Shown here piece by piece: positions 28,431 through 37,702 of a DNA stretch of 64,000 nucleotides. Every line of letters starts with the position of its first letter. Positions within the stretch are counted from its first letter, which is position 1. This DNA comes from Carboxylicivirga fragile (lineage in GTDB: Bacteria; Bacteroidota; Bacteroidia; Bacteroidales; Marinilabiliaceae), in contig JAFMVD010000006.1 of NCBI GenBank assembly GCA_025499625.1, forward strand, positions 1-64,000, given 5' to 3'. Both the position numbers and the translations under genes were made by a program. The notes under the pieces are model-generated. The model worked only from the letters and a program-made list of their open reading frames with translations. It was not told the DNA's origin and searched no databases.

Positions 28431-29270
28431 ATGCAAGTACATCTCTTTCTAGCTAAACCATTTGAGTTATTAGACTCTTATAAAGACAGGTTGTTTTTTG
28501 TGCTGTTTTTAACCACTTACTTAATTTTATTCTTAACTATTTATAGGCCGTATAATCTTGAAGATTGGTATATTTTTTCCAGTGTAAATCAAACACTGGC
28601 ACTAATATTTTTAGGTGCTATTGGTGGCGTTTATTATGCGTTTTCACAATTGTTTATGCGAAGAGTTATTAGGTTTACGGTGTTTACAATTAAGCATTTT
28701 GCGCTGTGGACTTTAGTCGAAATTTTATTACTCACCTTATTGCTCACGATTATTTATGATGATGTAATGGGTTTCTGGACGAATGTTTTTGAGTATTTAT
28801 CAAATTTGAAGTATATCTTTATTACCCTTGTATTGCCCTATAGTTTTGCCCTTTCTATTATATCATTGTTTAAATCGCGTACCGAAGTAATTGAACTGAG
28901 AAGACATTTCAAACCGGATGAATTAGAGAATACTTTAATCAAATTTATGGATGAGAATGCAAATGTAAAAGTGACTATTCTCTCACGTGATGTACTTTAC
29001 TTAGTTTCCACAGATAACTATGTTGATATTTATTATTTAGCAGATGGGCAGGTTCGGAAAGAGCTTATTCGTAACTCCTTAAAGAAACTCGAAATGTTTC
29101 TGCAAGGACAATCCATAAAACGCTGCCATCGCTCTTACATGATTAATGTTGACAATATTGCAATGATAAAGAAGACTGGTCAAAAATTACAGGTGAAACT
29201 TAATCATATTACGGATTTTTTACCCATTTCAAAGTCATATACTGAGCAATTTAAATCCTATTTGAGTTAA
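28431..29270 (+). CDS. Membrane-anchored LytTR-family transcription regulator
   Basis: A 279-residue protein with four hydrophobic helices in residues ~20-145 (FFVLFLTTYLILFLTIY; LALIFLGAIGGVYYAF; others) and a LytTR DNA-binding domain at ~180-279 (VLYLVSTDNYVDIYYL; RCHRSYMINVDNI). It has no receiver domain, so it is probably a one-component membrane regulator. It lies between the GH5 gene and the GntR gene, which it meets tail to tail; the two stop codons share TTAA at 29267-29270. Targets are unknown; the GH5 gene and the sialoglycan locus are the nearest candidates. Confidence 0.9.
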   Translation: MQVHLFLAKPFELLDSYKDRLFFVLFLTTYLILFLTIYRPYNLEDWYIFSSVNQTLALIFLGAIGGVYYAFSQLFMRRVIRFTVFTIKHFALWTLVEILLLTLLLTIIYDDVMGFWTNVFEYLSNLKYIFITLVLPYSFALSIISLFKSRTEVIELRRHFKPDELENTLIKFMDENANVKVTILSRDVLYLVSTDNYVDIYYLADGQVRKELIRNSLKKLEMFLQGQSIKRCHRSYMINVDNIAMIKKTGQKLQVKLNHITDFLPISKSYTEQFKSYLS

Positions 29271-29995
29271 GTTGTTTTTATGTCCTTGAAATGGCCTTTG
29301 AAATGCCTGTCTAAATGTTTACGCATGGCATTTCTAAACTTATTCGGAGTGCCGTTTTTGAGAATCTGAACCAAATCTTTATGCGATATCCATTTAGAGT
29401 CGTGCTCAGGGCTTTTAATCATTTCTGAATCATATACGTACCTGAAGGCGGGTAATAATATGGATTGAAAATCCATCAGCGTTTGATTGCCACTTATTTC
29501 ATATAATTTTCCATGGAAAGCAATTTCATGATCGATATCGAATAAAACTTCCTTTGCTGAAGTTGGTTCCTCTTTAACTATGGCTTCTAGTTCTTCAATA
29601 TCTTTTGGTTTAGCTCTGCGAAAGATTAAATCACTCATCCCAATTTCCATGACAAGACGCAATTCAAAAATGTCTTTTAAAGTGGCATGATCAAGAATAC
29701 TTGGGATTAAACTTTTTTGTAAAAGAAATAGGAGGTTCGGGCTTTTAATAATTGAGCCTTTACGTTTACTTGTCTCAATTAGTCCTATGGTTTTAAGTCG
29801 ATTAAGCGCCTCGCGTATAACTGTTCGTGATACGCCAAGCATTTTTGTTAATTCCATTTCTTTAGGAATTAAATCACCTGGAGTTAATTTTTGTGAGATT
29901 AGTAATTCTATTAAGGTGGACTCAACCTTATCAACAAGACTACTGGAGTCAACTGAGCTAATATTTAAGTCCTGTGATTTATCTGATATTGACAT
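29267..29995 (-). CDS. GntR-family regulator, FCD (FadR) subgroup; probable controller of the sialoglycan locus
   Basis: A 242-residue regulator with a winged helix-turn-helix at ~20-85 (LTPGDLIPKEMELTKMLGVS; then TVIREALNRLKTIGLI) and an FCD ligand-binding domain at ~100-235. The FCD metal-site residues are visible as Asp and His in DIDHEIAFHGKL, ISHKDLV and MRKHLDRHF. E. coli NanR, the sialic-acid repressor, belongs to the same subgroup. It is divergent from the susC of the sialic-acid locus with 116 bases between, and an inverted repeat lies over the likely susC start site. I infer repression of the locus, relieved by sialic acid or a related sugar. Confidence 0.88.
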   Translation of the reverse strand: MSISDKSQDLNISSVDSSSLVDKVESTLIELLISQKLTPGDLIPKEMELTKMLGVSRTVIREALNRLKTIGLIETSKRKGSIIKSPNLLFLLQKSLIPSILDHATLKDIFELRLVMEIGMSDLIFRRAKPKDIEELEAIVKEEPTSAKEVLFDIDHEIAFHGKLYEISGNQTLMDFQSILLPAFRYVYDSEMIKSPEHDSKWISHKDLVQILKNGTPNKFRNAMRKHLDRHFKGHFKDIKTT

Positions 29996-30037
29996 GGTTG
30001 TAATTTAGATGATATATGTACAAAAATGTTAAAAAAA

Positions 30038-30068
30038 TTTGGATTAAAAAAATTTTCTCATAAATTTG
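30038..30068 (+). promoter_or_regulatory. Bacteroidota promoter of the sialoglycan susC
   Basis: TTTG at 30038-30041 and TAAATTTG at 30061-30068 are 19 bases apart, matching the TTTG-N19-21-TAnnTTTG promoter. The ATG of susC is at 30112, giving a leader of about 35 bases. Confidence 0.75.
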
Positions 30069-30075
30069 ATGCGTC

Positions 30076-30090
30076 TTATGTATGACATAA
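30076..30090. promoter_or_regulatory. Inverted-repeat operator candidate for the GntR regulator
   Basis: TTATGTATGACATAA is a perfect 6-3-6 inverted repeat placed 7 bases after the -7 element, at or just past the expected start of transcription. Its core GT-N3-AC is the core usual for FadR-subgroup GntR operators. The place is ideal for repression. Confidence 0.6.
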
Positions 30091-30111
30091 TGCAATATTA
30101 AATTATTTTTT

Positions 30112-33100
30112 ATGAAACAAAAATCTACAAAAAGAAGGATTGGTTTAATCCTCCTGCTTCCTTGGTTAATCGGAAGTGGTTTGTTCGCGCAAAGCCTTAT
30201 CACAGGTGTAGTTAGAGATATCGATGGGGAGCTTATACCCGGCGTGTCGGTGTATGTGAAAAGTACTACAAACGGTACGATTACTGATATTGATGGTAAT
30301 TATCAAATTCAGGCAAAAGAAGGCGAAACCTTAGTTTTTTCGTTTATTGGATTTACTACGCAGGAAATATTAGTTGGAATACAACAGCAAATTGATGTTG
30401 TATTGTCTGATGAACTAAAAAGATTGGGAGAGGTGGTTGTTACTGGTTATACAACACAATCCAGAGCTGAAATGACAACTTCGATTGCCAAGTTGGATAC
30501 AAAAGTACTTGAAAGTGCGCCTCGCTCCAATGCTGCAACAGCATTACAAGGTACTATTGCTGGCTTGCAGGTGACTCAAACAACTGGTCAGCCTGGTTCT
30601 ACACCTTCTATGGTACTTCGTGGAGGAACCAGTTTTGATGGTTCGGGTACACCTCTGATTTTAATCGATGGTGTTCCCGGTTCATTTTATGCACTCAATT
30701 CTGATGATATTGAGTCTATGGAAGTATTGAAGGATGCGGCTTCAACTGCGGTGTATGGTGCACGAGCAGCAAATGGGGTCATCATAGTGACCACTAAAAA
30801 GGGAAAATCTGGAAAAACAAATGTGACATTTAGATCGAAATTCACCACAAATAAACGTCGTGAGGACCCAATGGAATATCTGGGGGCAGCTGACTATGTG
30901 AAGTTTAATCGACTTGGGGTTAGAGCTGCTCAGGATGTAATGGGTTATGCATGGCTCGATCAGTTTTTAACAGGTGGACATGCTGCTGCAACAGGTAACA
31001 ATGCAACGAACTCTATTTATACGACCATGTATTTGTCGGATGCCAACAAGCACCTTTTAAATTATGATGGTTGGCAAACAATGGAAGACCCGATTGATCC
31101 TTCTAGTACACTGATTTTTCAGGAAAATCAGATGAATGAATTGTTTTACCAGGAGAGTCATGCTCAGGATTATAGCCTAGCACTTGATGGAGGTAACGAC
31201 AAAGGAACCTATTACTTGGGTTTAGGTATGCTCGATGATAAAGGATTGGTTTTTGGATCCGCGTTTAAACGTTATTCGGGAACTTTCAATGCCTCGTATC
31301 AACTGTTTGATAACTTTAAGGTGACATCAAATATTATTTATGCGCACTCCAATCAAACGTTGCCTTACGATAATGAATATAACTTGTTTCAACGTACCGC
31401 TGGTTTAGCACCTACATCTCGTATTTATAATAATAACCCTGATGGTTCATTGTCTGATGAGTATCAACCTGGTACTTATTTAGGTTTTGGTAATCCACTC
31501 TATTATCAGGATAAGTTTGTTCGTTCAAATTTAGAACAACGCTTGACCGCATCTATTCAATTGGATTATAAATTTTTAAATGATTTCACGTTATCTGTTC
31601 GTGGTAGCCATTTTACTATCAATAATTCGAATGAATCCTTTAATAAAGCCTATTTAAGTTCAGGTAGATTAAATACGGATAGAAAATCGTCTGCTTCTCA
31701 TGATCGATTAATGCGGAATCAGATAACCACGATGATTAAGTATAGGAAGCAATTTAATGACGTACACAATGTCAATGCCTTAGTTGGTCATGAGTATTTC
31801 CAAGAGAATGACTTCAATTTTAGTGCTGCTACACGCCTTTCACCTACCGACTTGATATATACAATGAATGTAGGTTCCGAGGCTTCTGGTATTCCTTATT
31901 CATATCGAACTGGGTACGAGATTGCTTCTGTCTTTGGTCAGGTTAACTATGACTATGATTATAAGTATTTATTGGGTTTAACCTTCCGTCGTGACGGTAC
32001 ATCACGCTTAGGAAACAATCAATATGATTTCTTTCCTGGAGTATCCATAGGTTGGAATGCACACAATGAGGAATTTTATAAAGATTCAAAATTAAGCTCG
32101 ATAGTTAGTAGTTTAAAACCTCGCTTGAGTTATGGTGTTAATGGTAATATCGATATCTTATCTAATTTTGGAGTTTTTGGTACTTATGCAACTACATCTG
32201 TTTATGATACACAAGCAGGATATGTGAACAATAGGCTGCCATTGCTTGATTTGAAATGGGAGAGAGCTACTACATTAAATATGGGATTAGACGTTGGTTT
32301 CCTTAATAATCGCATCACATTAATGGCTGATTATTTTATACGTGATGTGAAAGATAAGTTAGCTGGCCTTACCTTACCATTGTGGACAGGTTTTTCATCT
32401 ATTACCACGAATAATGGAACATTAAGAAATAAAGGTTTTGAACTACAGTTAAATGCTGACATCATCAAAAATAATGATTTAACATGGAACATGGGTGTTA
32501 TTTATTATTCGGTAAGAAACTATGCTAAATCACTACCTGCTAATGGGGTTGATAAAAATCGACAAGGTGGTACTGAAATTTATGATCCTGCAACAGGGGG
32601 CACCAAATATGTCGGTGGACTTCAGGAAGGAGAACGTGTGGGTTATGATTTAATTACGGCCTATGTTTTTGATGGTGTTTACCAAACACAGGCGGATATT
32701 GATGCGCATGCCGGACGTATTGTCGAATTTGCTCACCGTAAAGATACACGTTTCTTAGGAGATACCCGTTGGAAAGATATAAACGGTGATGGTGTAATTA
32801 ATACGCTTGATAGGGTAGAAATTGGTCGTACTACTCCTGATTTTACCGGAGGTATTATGTCTGATTTATCTTATAAAAACTTCAATCTATTTGTGAAAAC
32901 GGACTTTGCTGTTGGTCATCATATTATAAATGGCCGAAGAGTGAAAGGTATTGCGCAGACACAAGGTAACCAAAATGGACCTCTAGAAATTCGTGATTCT
33001 TGGACGCCAGACAACCCTACTTCTAATGTACCTATTTTTACTTTAGTGGATAGACAAAGAAACCACCTTGCAGGAGGAGGAGACCAAGGTTCTCTAAGTA

Positions 33101-33348
33101 ATAGTAGTTCACGTATGTGGGAAAAAGGAGACTATTTTGCGATAAGAGAAGTTACGCTGAGTTATAACCTTAAAGGGGCCATTGCTAATGATGTATTCAA
33201 GAATATAAGGGTTTATGTTACCGGCGCTAACCTGGCTTATTTTAATAAATTCACAGGAAGTTCTCCAGAAGTCGCTAGTGGAGGTATTGATACTGGCCGA
33301 TTCCCATTGCCACGGACATATACCTTAGGTTTAAACGTTACCTTTTAA
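30112..33348 (+). CDS. SusC/RagA-type TonB-dependent transporter of the sialoglycan locus
   Basis: A 1078-residue outer-membrane transporter with a signal peptide (~1-26, ending GSGLFAQS), a CarboxypepD_reg-like domain (SLITGVVRDIDGELIPG to ~95), a plug (LGEVVVTGYTTQ; ESMEVLKDAASTAVYGARA) and a large barrel ending in YTLGLNVTF. It lacks an STN domain, so unlike the region B SusC it is not wired to an anti-sigma factor; the GntR protein and its operator probably control it. With the SusD 20 bases downstream it should import oligosaccharides released by the surface sialidases and other enzymes of the locus. Confidence 0.95.
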   Translation: MKQKSTKRRIGLILLLPWLIGSGLFAQSLITGVVRDIDGELIPGVSVYVKSTTNGTITDIDGNYQIQAKEGETLVFSFIGFTTQEILVGIQQQIDVVLSDELKRLGEVVVTGYTTQSRAEMTTSIAKLDTKVLESAPRSNAATALQGTIAGLQVTQTTGQPGSTPSMVLRGGTSFDGSGTPLILIDGVPGSFYALNSDDIESMEVLKDAASTAVYGARAANGVIIVTTKKGKSGKTNVTFRSKFTTNKRREDPMEYLGAADYVKFNRLGVRAAQDVMGYAWLDQFLTGGHAAATGNNATNSIYTTMYLSDANKHLLNYDGWQTMEDPIDPSSTLIFQENQMNELFYQESHAQDYSLALDGGNDKGTYYLGLGMLDDKGLVFGSAFKRYSGTFNASYQLFDNFKVTSNIIYAHSNQTLPYDNEYNLFQRTAGLAPTSRIYNNNPDGSLSDEYQPGTYLGFGNPLYYQDKFVRSNLEQRLTASIQLDYKFLNDFTLSVRGSHFTINNSNESFNKAYLSSGRLNTDRKSSASHDRLMRNQITTMIKYRKQFNDVHNVNALVGHEYFQENDFNFSAATRLSPTDLIYTMNVGSEASGIPYSYRTGYEIASVFGQVNYDYDYKYLLGLTFRRDGTSRLGNNQYDFFPGVSIGWNAHNEEFYKDSKLSSIVSSLKPRLSYGVNGNIDILSNFGVFGTYATTSVYDTQAGYVNNRLPLLDLKWERATTLNMGLDVGFLNNRITLMADYFIRDVKDKLAGLTLPLWTGFSSITTNNGTLRNKGFELQLNADIIKNNDLTWNMGVIYYSVRNYAKSLPANGVDKNRQGGTEIYDPATGGTKYVGGLQEGERVGYDLITAYVFDGVYQTQADIDAHAGRIVEFAHRKDTRFLGDTRWKDINGDGVINTLDRVEIGRTTPDFTGGIMSDLSYKNFNLFVKTDFAVGHHIINGRRVKGIAQTQGNQNGPLEIRDSWTPDNPTSNVPIFTLVDRQRNHLAGGGDQGSLSNSSSRMWEKGDYFAIREVTLSYNLKGAIANDVFKNIRVYVTGANLAYFNKFTGSSPEVASGGIDTGRFPLPRTYTLGLNVTF

Positions 33349-33367
33349 TAATTAAACAATACGAAAG

Positions 33368-34855
33368 ATGAAAAAAATAAGATATATCATATTGTTTCTG
33401 GCTGTTAGTTTGCTCGGCTCATGTGAGCTTGATATGCAGCCCGAAAGTGAATTAACCTATAATGGGTTTTGGGATACCGAAGAGGCTGCCAAAGCTGCGC
33501 ATGTAGGAATATTTTCGAAGTATAGAGATTATGCTTCAACACAATGGCAAATGGGTGAATTACGTTCCGATGTTTGGGGTGGTAATACCATTGAGTCGCC
33601 TTTTGGACAGGAGTTAATTGATAATAATATCAGTACCACTATTGTACACTTTGGTAATTGGGCCAATTTTTATGGCTTGATGCATTACATTAATGATTTT
33701 ATTAAGAATGCTCCTGGTGTTCCTTTCGGTGATGAAGCGGATCGAAATCATATGCTTGGTCAGGTATATGGCGTGCGTGCACAAATCTATTATACAATGG
33801 TAAGGGCATGGGGAGATGTGCCAATAACAACAGAGCCACTTCTTGAGGTTGATTTGGAAAAACTAAAAAAGCCACGTTCACCTAAGACTGAAGTTATGGA
33901 TCAAATTAAAGATGATTTGGCCATGTCGTTGCAGTACTTTGGCAACGATGATAGTAAATGGAATGGTAAAAACGTATATTGGTCAAAAGCAGCAACTCTG
34001 GTGCTAAAAGGCGATGTTTACCTGTGGTCAGGTAAAGTTCTAGGTGGAGGTGCTTCTGATTTTACTGAGGCTAAATCGGCCTTATCACAAGTTAGCGGAC
34101 ATGATTTAGTAAGCTATTCGGAATTATGGGGAGAAGCAAATGAGTTTAATAATGAATTTATTTTTGCCATTGATTACCAACAAGATCAAGGCGGTAATTT
34201 CTATGGTAATTTTACAGGAAGAATGGTTGACGTGGCCAGTTTATATGATGAAACCGGTGAGTCATTAGCCGATTTTGTTGTTAATGGAGCAAGTCGTTTT
34301 GGGCCTACTGATAAAACTTCTCTTATTATAGAAGATTTAGATGATATGAGAAGGAATACGTTTTTGCATATGTATGATAATGGAGCAAATCACATTCCTT
34401 ATGTACCTAATAACCCTAGTTATAAAGGGGCAATTCTTAATAAGTTTCTAGGTATTATAGGAGACGATGGATCTCGATTTAATTACAATAATGTACCTGT
34501 TTATCGTTATGCCGATGTTTTGCTATTGCTAGCTGAAGCCAAAAATAATTTAACTGAAGATCCTTCTGTAGAGATAAATTTGGTTAGAGAGCGTGCTTAT
34601 GGTGAGAACTTTGTTGGGCATGAATATACCAATGCCTCACAGGCAGAAAATGCTAAGGCTATACTTGATGAGAGGTATAAGGAGTTCATTGGCGAAGGAA
34701 AACGTTGGTGGGATTTAGTAAGAGCTGGTGAAACTTTTATTTTTGATGAAGTACCATCAATGGATCAATCGGAAGCTTACAAAATTTACTATTCTATTTC
34801 AGAAAGTATGTTGGCTAACGATGAAATGCTTAAACAAACCGAAGGGTATAATTAA
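33368..34855 (+). CDS. SusD/RagB-family glycan-binding lipoprotein of the sialoglycan locus
   Basis: A 495-residue surface lipoprotein (VSLLGSCELDMQ lipobox). It has the SusD helical repeats (DRNHMLGQVYGVRAQIYYTM, VRAWGDVPITTEPL) and the C-terminal signature (YRYADVLLLLAEAKNNL; RYKEFIGEGKRWWDLVRAGE). It caps the SusC barrel and binds the glycan. It follows susC by 19 bases and is followed by a strong terminator-like hairpin, so the susCD mRNA is probably more abundant than that of the enzymes after it. Confidence 0.94.
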   Translation: MKKIRYIILFLAVSLLGSCELDMQPESELTYNGFWDTEEAAKAAHVGIFSKYRDYASTQWQMGELRSDVWGGNTIESPFGQELIDNNISTTIVHFGNWANFYGLMHYINDFIKNAPGVPFGDEADRNHMLGQVYGVRAQIYYTMVRAWGDVPITTEPLLEVDLEKLKKPRSPKTEVMDQIKDDLAMSLQYFGNDDSKWNGKNVYWSKAATLVLKGDVYLWSGKVLGGGASDFTEAKSALSQVSGHDLVSYSELWGEANEFNNEFIFAIDYQQDQGGNFYGNFTGRMVDVASLYDETGESLADFVVNGASRFGPTDKTSLIIEDLDDMRRNTFLHMYDNGANHIPYVPNNPSYKGAILNKFLGIIGDDGSRFNYNNVPVYRYADVLLLLAEAKNNLTEDPSVEINLVRERAYGENFVGHEYTNASQAENAKAILDERYKEFIGEGKRWWDLVRAGETFIFDEVPSMDQSEAYKIYYSISESMLANDEMLKQTEGYN

Positions 34856-34879
34856 TTTAGAATAGAATATTATTTAATA

Positions 34880-34922
34880 AGTCATTCGGCCTGATTTTTC
34901 AGGTCGAATGACTCCTTTTTTA
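34880..34922 (+). terminator. Terminator/attenuator between susD and the first sialidase gene
   Basis: A 15-base stem (AGTCATTCGGCCTGA/TCAGGTCGAATGACT, one G-U pair) with a four-base loop is followed by CCTTTTTT. It lies 24 bases after the susD stop, and the sialidase gene starts 17 bases beyond. Partial read-through would give high SusCD and lower enzyme levels. Confidence 0.85.
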
Positions 34923-34938
34923 ATAATAAATTACTTTT

Positions 34939-36561
34939 ATGCGTGTATTTCATTTTATCCCATTAGTATTGCTGCTTGGTTTAGTGTCTTGTAATTCAGT
35001 AACGAAGGAGCAAGCGAGTTCAATAAATACGGACTTAGTTGTAGTTTCAGCTATAAATGTTCCTGTTCTAGTAGAGAAAGAGAGTAACGACATTATACTT
35101 CTTCAGTTTAATGTTCTTGATGCCCCCATTGAGTTATCAGCCATAAATGTACACTTAACAAATGATACTCAAAGTACGGAACTGTCAAAGTTGCAAGTGA
35201 ACTATTTGGGAAAAGATGATGTCAAAGAATTATTCGGAGAGAGTAGCATAAAAGGCATAGAGAATACTATTACAGGTTCAAAAAAATTAAGTAAAGGCTT
35301 ACATCATTTTAAACTGGCCTTAAATGTTAATAGTTCTATAGATATAACAAAGTTAATTTCCATAGTAAATTTAGAATTTAAGTTTAGTAATGGTGAAACT
35401 TATCGCCCATTTTTAGAAGAAAATAGTTTGAGTTGGCGCATTGGAAATGTAGTACGTGCAGCCAATCAGGATAACTGCCATACCTATCGGATTCCGGGAT
35501 TGGTTACAACTAATGAAGGCACTTTAATTGCGGTTTACGACAACCGATACAATAATAGTAAAGATTTACAAGAAGATATTGATGTGGGCATGAGCCGAAG
35601 TGTTGACGGAGGTCAGACTTGGGAGCCCATGAAAGTAATTATGGATATGGGCGAATGGGGTGGACAGCCTCAGCAGCTAAATGGCATTGGTGACCCTTGT
35701 GTTTTATACGATCATCATACCCATACTATTTGGGTAGCGGCTTTATGGTTAAACGGATCGACACCAGATAAGATGGCTTGGTGGGATTCAAAACCGGGAA
35801 TGAAACCCAGCGAAACAGGGCAGTTTGTTATTTCAAAAAGTACAGATGATGGTCTTACATGGTCTGAGCCAATAAATATAACAGATCAAATTAAAGATCC
35901 GGCATGGCAGTTATTGCTTCAGGGGCCAGGTAGAGGAATAACGTTGGAGGATGGAACACTGGTGTTTCCAGCACAGTTTAAAGCAGATATTGGTAGCAAA
36001 GCGCTTGATGGCGGACCATACACCTGTCATTCTACCATTGTTTATAGTAAAGATCAGGGCAATACATGGCAAATTGGAACTGGAGCTAAAGATAATACCA
36101 CCGAAGCACAAGTGGCCACTCTATCAGATGGTAGCTTGATGCTGAATATGCGCGATGACCGCAATAGAAAAGATAAGAGTGAAACCAATGGGCGCGCTAT
36201 TGCTGTGACCAAAGATTTTGGTAAGACATGGGAAATGCATGTGAGCTCAAACTCTGTTCTGCAGGAATCAAATTGCATGGCAAGCCTTATAAGTGCAGAA
36301 ATAGAAGTAAATGGAGAAATGAAGCATGTTCTGTTTTTCTCTAACCCCAATAATAAACAGGCTCGAAAAAATATGACAATTAAGGCAAGTTTCGATAACG
36401 GAAAGACCTGGCCATATGAGTTAGAACTTAACGAAAATGATGGTTTTGGATACTCATGCCTGAGTATTGTTGATGAAAAAAATATTGGCATATTGTATGA
36501 GGGCGTTAGAGAGTTGTATTTTCAGAAGATTACCATTGATCAAATTATAACTAAAAAATAA
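34939..36561 (+). CDS. nanH: GH33 sialidase lipoprotein with N-terminal beta domain
   Basis: A 540-residue lipoprotein (LLLGLVSCNSV). Residues ~30-170 are an immunoglobulin-like N-terminal domain of the kind found in Bacteroides sialidases. The six-blade catalytic domain follows, with the RIP motif at R184 (TYRIPGL), the catalytic Asp in AVYDNRYN, and five Asp boxes (SVDGGQTW, STDDGLTW, SKDQGNTW, TKDFGKTW, SFDNGKTW). The other triad arginines are in LNMRDDRN and NNKQARKN, and the nucleophile region is FGYSCLSI. All key residues look intact. It releases terminal sialic acid at the cell surface or in the periplasm and is the first enzyme of the nan block. Confidence 0.95.
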   Translation: MRVFHFIPLVLLLGLVSCNSVTKEQASSINTDLVVVSAINVPVLVEKESNDIILLQFNVLDAPIELSAINVHLTNDTQSTELSKLQVNYLGKDDVKELFGESSIKGIENTITGSKKLSKGLHHFKLALNVNSSIDITKLISIVNLEFKFSNGETYRPFLEENSLSWRIGNVVRAANQDNCHTYRIPGLVTTNEGTLIAVYDNRYNNSKDLQEDIDVGMSRSVDGGQTWEPMKVIMDMGEWGGQPQQLNGIGDPCVLYDHHTHTIWVAALWLNGSTPDKMAWWDSKPGMKPSETGQFVISKSTDDGLTWSEPINITDQIKDPAWQLLLQGPGRGITLEDGTLVFPAQFKADIGSKALDGGPYTCHSTIVYSKDQGNTWQIGTGAKDNTTEAQVATLSDGSLMLNMRDDRNRKDKSETNGRAIAVTKDFGKTWEMHVSSNSVLQESNCMASLISAEIEVNGEMKHVLFFSNPNNKQARKNMTIKASFDNGKTWPYELELNENDGFGYSCLSIVDEKNIGILYEGVRELYFQKITIDQIITKK

Positions 36562-36568
36562 CAAAATC

Positions 36569-37696
36569 ATGCTAGTGAACAAACTTATTATATGGGTTCT
36601 GATTTTTGCATCGACTTCGGTTTCAGCACAAAAATCAAATTCTATAGAGGCCGGAGTAATTGAAAATCAAGATTTATTTAACGCTTCTAAAAATGAACAT
36701 GTGGCGTGTTATCGCATACCGGCACTGATAACAGCACCTAACGGCGATTTAGTTGCAGCAATAGATGAACGTGTACCATCGTGTGGTGATTTAAAATGGA
36801 GTAAGGACATAAATATTGTAGTGCGCCGCAGCTCAGATAATGGCTTAACCTGGAGTGAAATAGAAACGGTTGTTGATTTTCCCATTGGTCAATCAGCTTC
36901 TGATCCGTCCATGATTGTTGACGAGGTCAATGATGCCATATTTATGTTTTATAATTACATGGATCTGGATAAAGAAAAGGATGTGTATTATTTCCATGTG
37001 GTGAAAAGTACGGATAATGGTAAGTCATGGAGCGAACCGGAAGATATCACAGCACAAATAGCCCTACCAGAATGGAAGAATGATTTTAAGTTTATTACTT
37101 CTGGTAGAGGTATTCAAACCTCAAAAGGTGTTTTATTACATACCATTGTAAATCTCGAAAAAGGGGGGCATGTGTTCGGTTCTCATGATTATGGTCTTAC
37201 ATGGTTTGTTATCAATCAGGCTATTAAACCCTTTGATGAATCAAAGATAATTGAGCTTAACAATGGAGACTGGATGATTAATAGTCGAGTCAAAAGTATT
37301 GGACACCGTTATGTTCATATTTCTAAAGATGAAGGACTTACTTGGGTGAGTAAAGCAGATGAACAGTTGGTGGATCCGACTTGTAACGCAAGTATCATTC
37401 GTTATACATCAACCAAAGATGGCTATGACAAGGATCGCTTGTTGTTTTGTAACGCTAACCATAAAAAAAAGCGTAGTAATCTAACTGTGAAAATCAGTTA
37501 TGATGAAGGAAAGACATGGAGCAAGGGAAAAACGATATATAAAGGTGGTTCTGCTTATTCTTCACTAGCAATTCTTGAAAATGGTGATATTGGTGTGTTT
37601 TTTGAGAAGGATGGGTATAAGGAAAACCCATTTGTTAGTTTCTCTTTAGATTGGTTAACAGATGGTAAAGATAAGTATAAAAAGCCTGTAAAGTAA
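36569..37696 (+). CDS. Second GH33 sialidase, secreted, single domain
   Basis: A 375-residue protein with a type I signal (STSVSAQKS), so periplasmic or released rather than lipid-anchored. It lacks the N-terminal beta domain of the sialidase 7 bases upstream. RIP arginine is R49 (CYRIPALI), and AIDERVPSC gives the catalytic Asp. Asp boxes are SSDNGLTW, STDNGKSW, SHDYGLTW, SKDEGLTW and SYDEGKTW. The remaining arginines (GRGIQT, INSRVKS, KKKRSN) and the Tyr (AYSSLAIL) are present. Sequence is distant from the first enzyme, so a different linkage or aglycone preference is likely; the alternative is a related BNR-repeat enzyme. Confidence 0.9.
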   Translation: MLVNKLIIWVLIFASTSVSAQKSNSIEAGVIENQDLFNASKNEHVACYRIPALITAPNGDLVAAIDERVPSCGDLKWSKDINIVVRRSSDNGLTWSEIETVVDFPIGQSASDPSMIVDEVNDAIFMFYNYMDLDKEKDVYYFHVVKSTDNGKSWSEPEDITAQIALPEWKNDFKFITSGRGIQTSKGVLLHTIVNLEKGGHVFGSHDYGLTWFVINQAIKPFDESKIIELNNGDWMINSRVKSIGHRYVHISKDEGLTWVSKADEQLVDPTCNASIIRYTSTKDGYDKDRLLFCNANHKKKRSNLTVKISYDEGKTWSKGKTIYKGGSAYSSLAILENGDIGVFFEKDGYKENPFVSFSLDWLTDGKDKYKKPVK

Positions 37697-37702
37697 TTGA
37701 AA

